Shown: positions 62,510 to 64,000 of the stretch, one piece after another
How the letters are laid out: every line of letters begins with the position of its first letter
How positions within the stretch are numbered: position 1 is the stretch's first letter
Assembly (NCBI RefSeq): GCF_000186865.1
Contig: NW_008705583.1
Coordinates: 127,673 to 191,672, forward strand
Direction: 5' to 3'
Length of the DNA stretch: 64,000 nt
From: Aureococcus anophagefferens
Taxonomy: Eukaryota; Sar; Pelagophyceae; Pelagomonadales; Pelagomonadaceae
Notes under the pieces: generated by a model
The model's database searches: none
Told to the model about the DNA's origin: nothing
The model's input: the letters and a program-made list of their open reading frames with translations, nothing else
Made by a program: the position numbers and the translations under genes

Positions 62510-63839
62510 ATGGTCCTCTCCCGCGCCCTGCGACCCATTGCGGCCCGGTCCCTGAGCACGGCGACGAAGTCGGCCCCGGCGGCGAGCGCGACGCCGTCCG
62601 TGGGCCTCGCGCCGCCGAACGCCGTCGAGGACGTCCAGGTGACGGCCGAGGCGACGGCGGCGCGCAAGCAGGAGATGGCCAAGGCCGCCAAGGCCAAGGT
62701 CGGGGGCAAGAGCGGCTGGCAGGCCTTCGTGTCCGGCGCGCTCGACGTCGTGCGCCCCGTGGCCGCGGCCGCGTGGCCGACGCTCATGCCCATCATCGAC
62801 GCGCCGTCGCAAAAGCGCGTGCGCGACGCGGCGTCCATCGAGGACCTGCGCAAGGCCGCGGAGAAGCGCATGCACGCCATGACCTACGGCTACCTCGCCG
62901 GCGGCGCCGACGAGGAGATCGCGCTCCGCCGGTCCGTGAGCTGCTACGAGGACGTCGAGCTCCGCCACGCCGTCCTCCACGGCGTCGGCCACGGCGAGAC
63001 GGACCTGCGCACGAACATCATGGGCGTCGAGGCGGATTTACCGTTCTTCGTCACGTCCTGCGCGGGCCAGCGCATGTTCCACAGCGACGGCGAGGTCGCG
63101 ACGGCGACGGCCGCCGCGAAGCACAACGTCGCGATGGCGCTGAGCCAGCTCACGACGTCGACCTTCGAGGACGTGCGCGGCGCGGCGCCGAACCACGCCA
63201 AGATCCTCCAGCTCTACGTCTGGCGCGACCGCGTGCTCCTCAAGGAGGTGCTCGACCGCGCGAAGGAGGTCGGCTTCACGGGTTTGGCGCTCACGGCGGA
63301 CTTCTCGTGGGTCGGCAACCGCGAGCGCGAGACGCGCACGGGCTTCACCGTGCCGCCCAACTACTCCTGGCGCCAGACCGTCGACGCCATGAAGTCGCCG
63401 GCCTGGACCTACGACTTCATGTCCCGCGTGCCCTACGGCTACAAGGCCGTCCCCGACGCGGACTTCCCCGCGGAGAGCCTCGTCGACTTCATCGCGCAGC
63501 AGATGAAGCCCGAGTTCGACTGGAAGGACGCCGAGTGGCTCTGCTCGGAGTGGGGCGACACGGGGAAGGTCGCCCTCAAGGGCGTCGCGCGCGGCGAAGA
63601 CGCGAAGCGCGCCGTCGAGACGGGCTTCGACACGATCTGGGTCTCGAACCACGGCGGCCGCCAGCTCGAGTCCAGCGTCGCGCCCTTCGACGTCCTCCCC
63701 GAGGTCCGCGCCGCCGTCGGCCCGGACGTCGAGGTCATCATGGACGGCGGCGTCCGCCGCGGTTTGGACGTCATCAAGGCGCTCGCGCGCGGCGCGGACT
63801 CCGTCGCCTGCGGCCGCGCCTACCTCTACGGCCTCGCCG
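62510..63839 (+). CDS. FMN-dependent alpha-hydroxyacid dehydrogenase (lactate/glycolate type), 3' end in gap
   Basis: The ATG at 62510-62512 has an ideal Kozak context (CCACCATGG). The first 50 residues ('MVLSRALRPIAARSLSTATK') are a mitochondrial presequence. The TIM-barrel follows: 'MTYGYLAGGADEEIALRRSV' (FMN and substrate region), 'LPFFVTSCAGQRMFHSDGEV', 'LQLYVWRDRVLLKEVLDRAK', 'LALTADFSWVGNRERETRTG', 'TIWVSNHGGRQLESSVAPFD' (catalytic His and Arg) and 'VEVIMDGGVRRGLDVIKALA', then 'GRAYLYGLA' just before the N run. The family oxidises L-lactate, glycolate or similar acids, and a mitochondrial L-lactate or glycolate dehydrogenase fits the presequence. About 40-60 C-terminal residues fall in or beyond the gap. 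Confidence 0.93.
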
Positions 63840-63923
63840 NNNNNNNNNNNNNNNNNNNNNNNNNNNNNNNNNNNNNNNNNNNNNNNNNNNNNNNNNNNNN
63901 NNNNNNNNNNNNNNNNNNNNNNN
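63840..63923. other. assembly gap (84 N)
   Basis: Run of N that cuts the hydroxyacid dehydrogenase gene. Length unreliable. Confidence 0.95.
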
Positions 63924-63987
63924 GGGGTCGCGGTGTGGGATTGAGGCGCGGGGACGAGGCGCGGGGCGGCCCCGGCGGCGTCGAGAC

Positions 63988-64000
63988 ACGGGCCCCTGCA
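63988..64000 (-). mobile_element. possible start of a third copy of the 326-bp TIR transposon
   Basis: The last 13 bases, ACGGGCCCCTGCA, are identical to the left end of copy B at 6447-6459. The element would continue beyond the window. With only 13 bases a chance match in such GC-rich DNA is possible, but the match starts exactly at the element terminus. Confidence 0.45.

Noticed and set aside
1..64000. CRISPR arrays, operons or other prokaryotic features
   Set aside because: No regularly spaced repeats with unique spacers. Introns, eukaryotic gene families and Kozak starts show a nuclear genome.
1..64000. tRNA or rRNA genes
   Set aside because: I looked for cloverleaf box A/box B patterns and rRNA blocks; the best candidate (near 25590) did not form a complete tRNA. 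A tRNAscan run would settle this.

Overview
This is nuclear DNA from a very GC-rich, gene-dense eukaryotic microalga. The content points to a stramenopile, most likely a pelagophyte of the Aureococcus/Pelagomonas type. The clues are a cytosolic ribosomal protein (eL28), an eEF3-type ABCF ATPase, a mitochondrial complex I subunit, plastid-type presequences, a P4 flippase, a PDI-C/Erv46 fusion, and a set of short transposon-like introns ('introner elements') of the kind published for Aureococcus anophagefferens. The organism is inferred, since no database search was possible. Third codon positions are almost all G or C, so real genes have long open antisense shadows; these were discarded.

Layout. 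0-7.3 kb: a PH + CRAL-TRIO protein cut by the window edge, a RING-UIM E3, a plastid DUF2358-like protein, a lower-GC orphan gene and a small membrane protein. Two identical, inverted copies of a 326-bp TIR transposon (1890-2215 and 6447-6772) lie here, each with its own 6-bp target duplication. 7.3-19 kb: a SET-like + HSF + AT-hook chromatin/transcription protein, an organellar IF3, an eEF3-like ABCF protein, two neighbouring cold-shock-domain genes (the second fused to MoaE) and a ZNHIT2-like zinc-finger gene. 19-25 kb: a single-chain biotin-dependent acyl-CoA carboxylase, ArgC, a thylakoid-lumen-type small protein and a PDZ membrane protein. 25.4-26.5 kb: a GC-poor island with one unrecognised coding stretch. 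26.6-41.5 kb: a plastid-type Mfd/TRCF helicase, the glutamate synthase large subunit, a P4-ATPase, a PDI-C/Erv46 fusion, an STT3 pseudogene fragment and NDUFB10. 41.6-57.6 kb: three sulfotransferase-like genes, a J-domain protein, a cupin, eL28, pyruvate kinase, an Ala-rich coiled-coil protein, a SAM-UEV protein, a HIG1-like protein, a GT77-like glycosyltransferase and an RCC1-repeat protein. 57.6-64 kb: a GOST-family membrane protein, an FSH1-like serine hydrolase, a FIST-domain protein and an FMN alpha-hydroxyacid dehydrogenase that runs into an assembly gap.

The strongest signal is a set of seven related introns of 171-211 bp. Each is flanked by a duplicated 7-8 bp host sequence, and each splices precisely if the donor (GT or GC) is taken from the upstream duplicate and the AG from the element end. 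Removing them restores protein motifs exactly, including the P-loop of the TRCF helicase. GT donors are all phase 0 and GC donors all phase 1. GC-AG junctions are also predicted in ordinary short introns of IF3 and NDUFB10.

Most genes are unlinked in function. Loose themes are nitrogen and amino-acid metabolism (glutamate synthase, ArgC), carbon metabolism (pyruvate kinase, acyl-CoA carboxylase, hydroxyacid dehydrogenase) and secretory-pathway membrane and sulfation functions (P4-ATPase, PDI-C, GOST, sulfotransferases).
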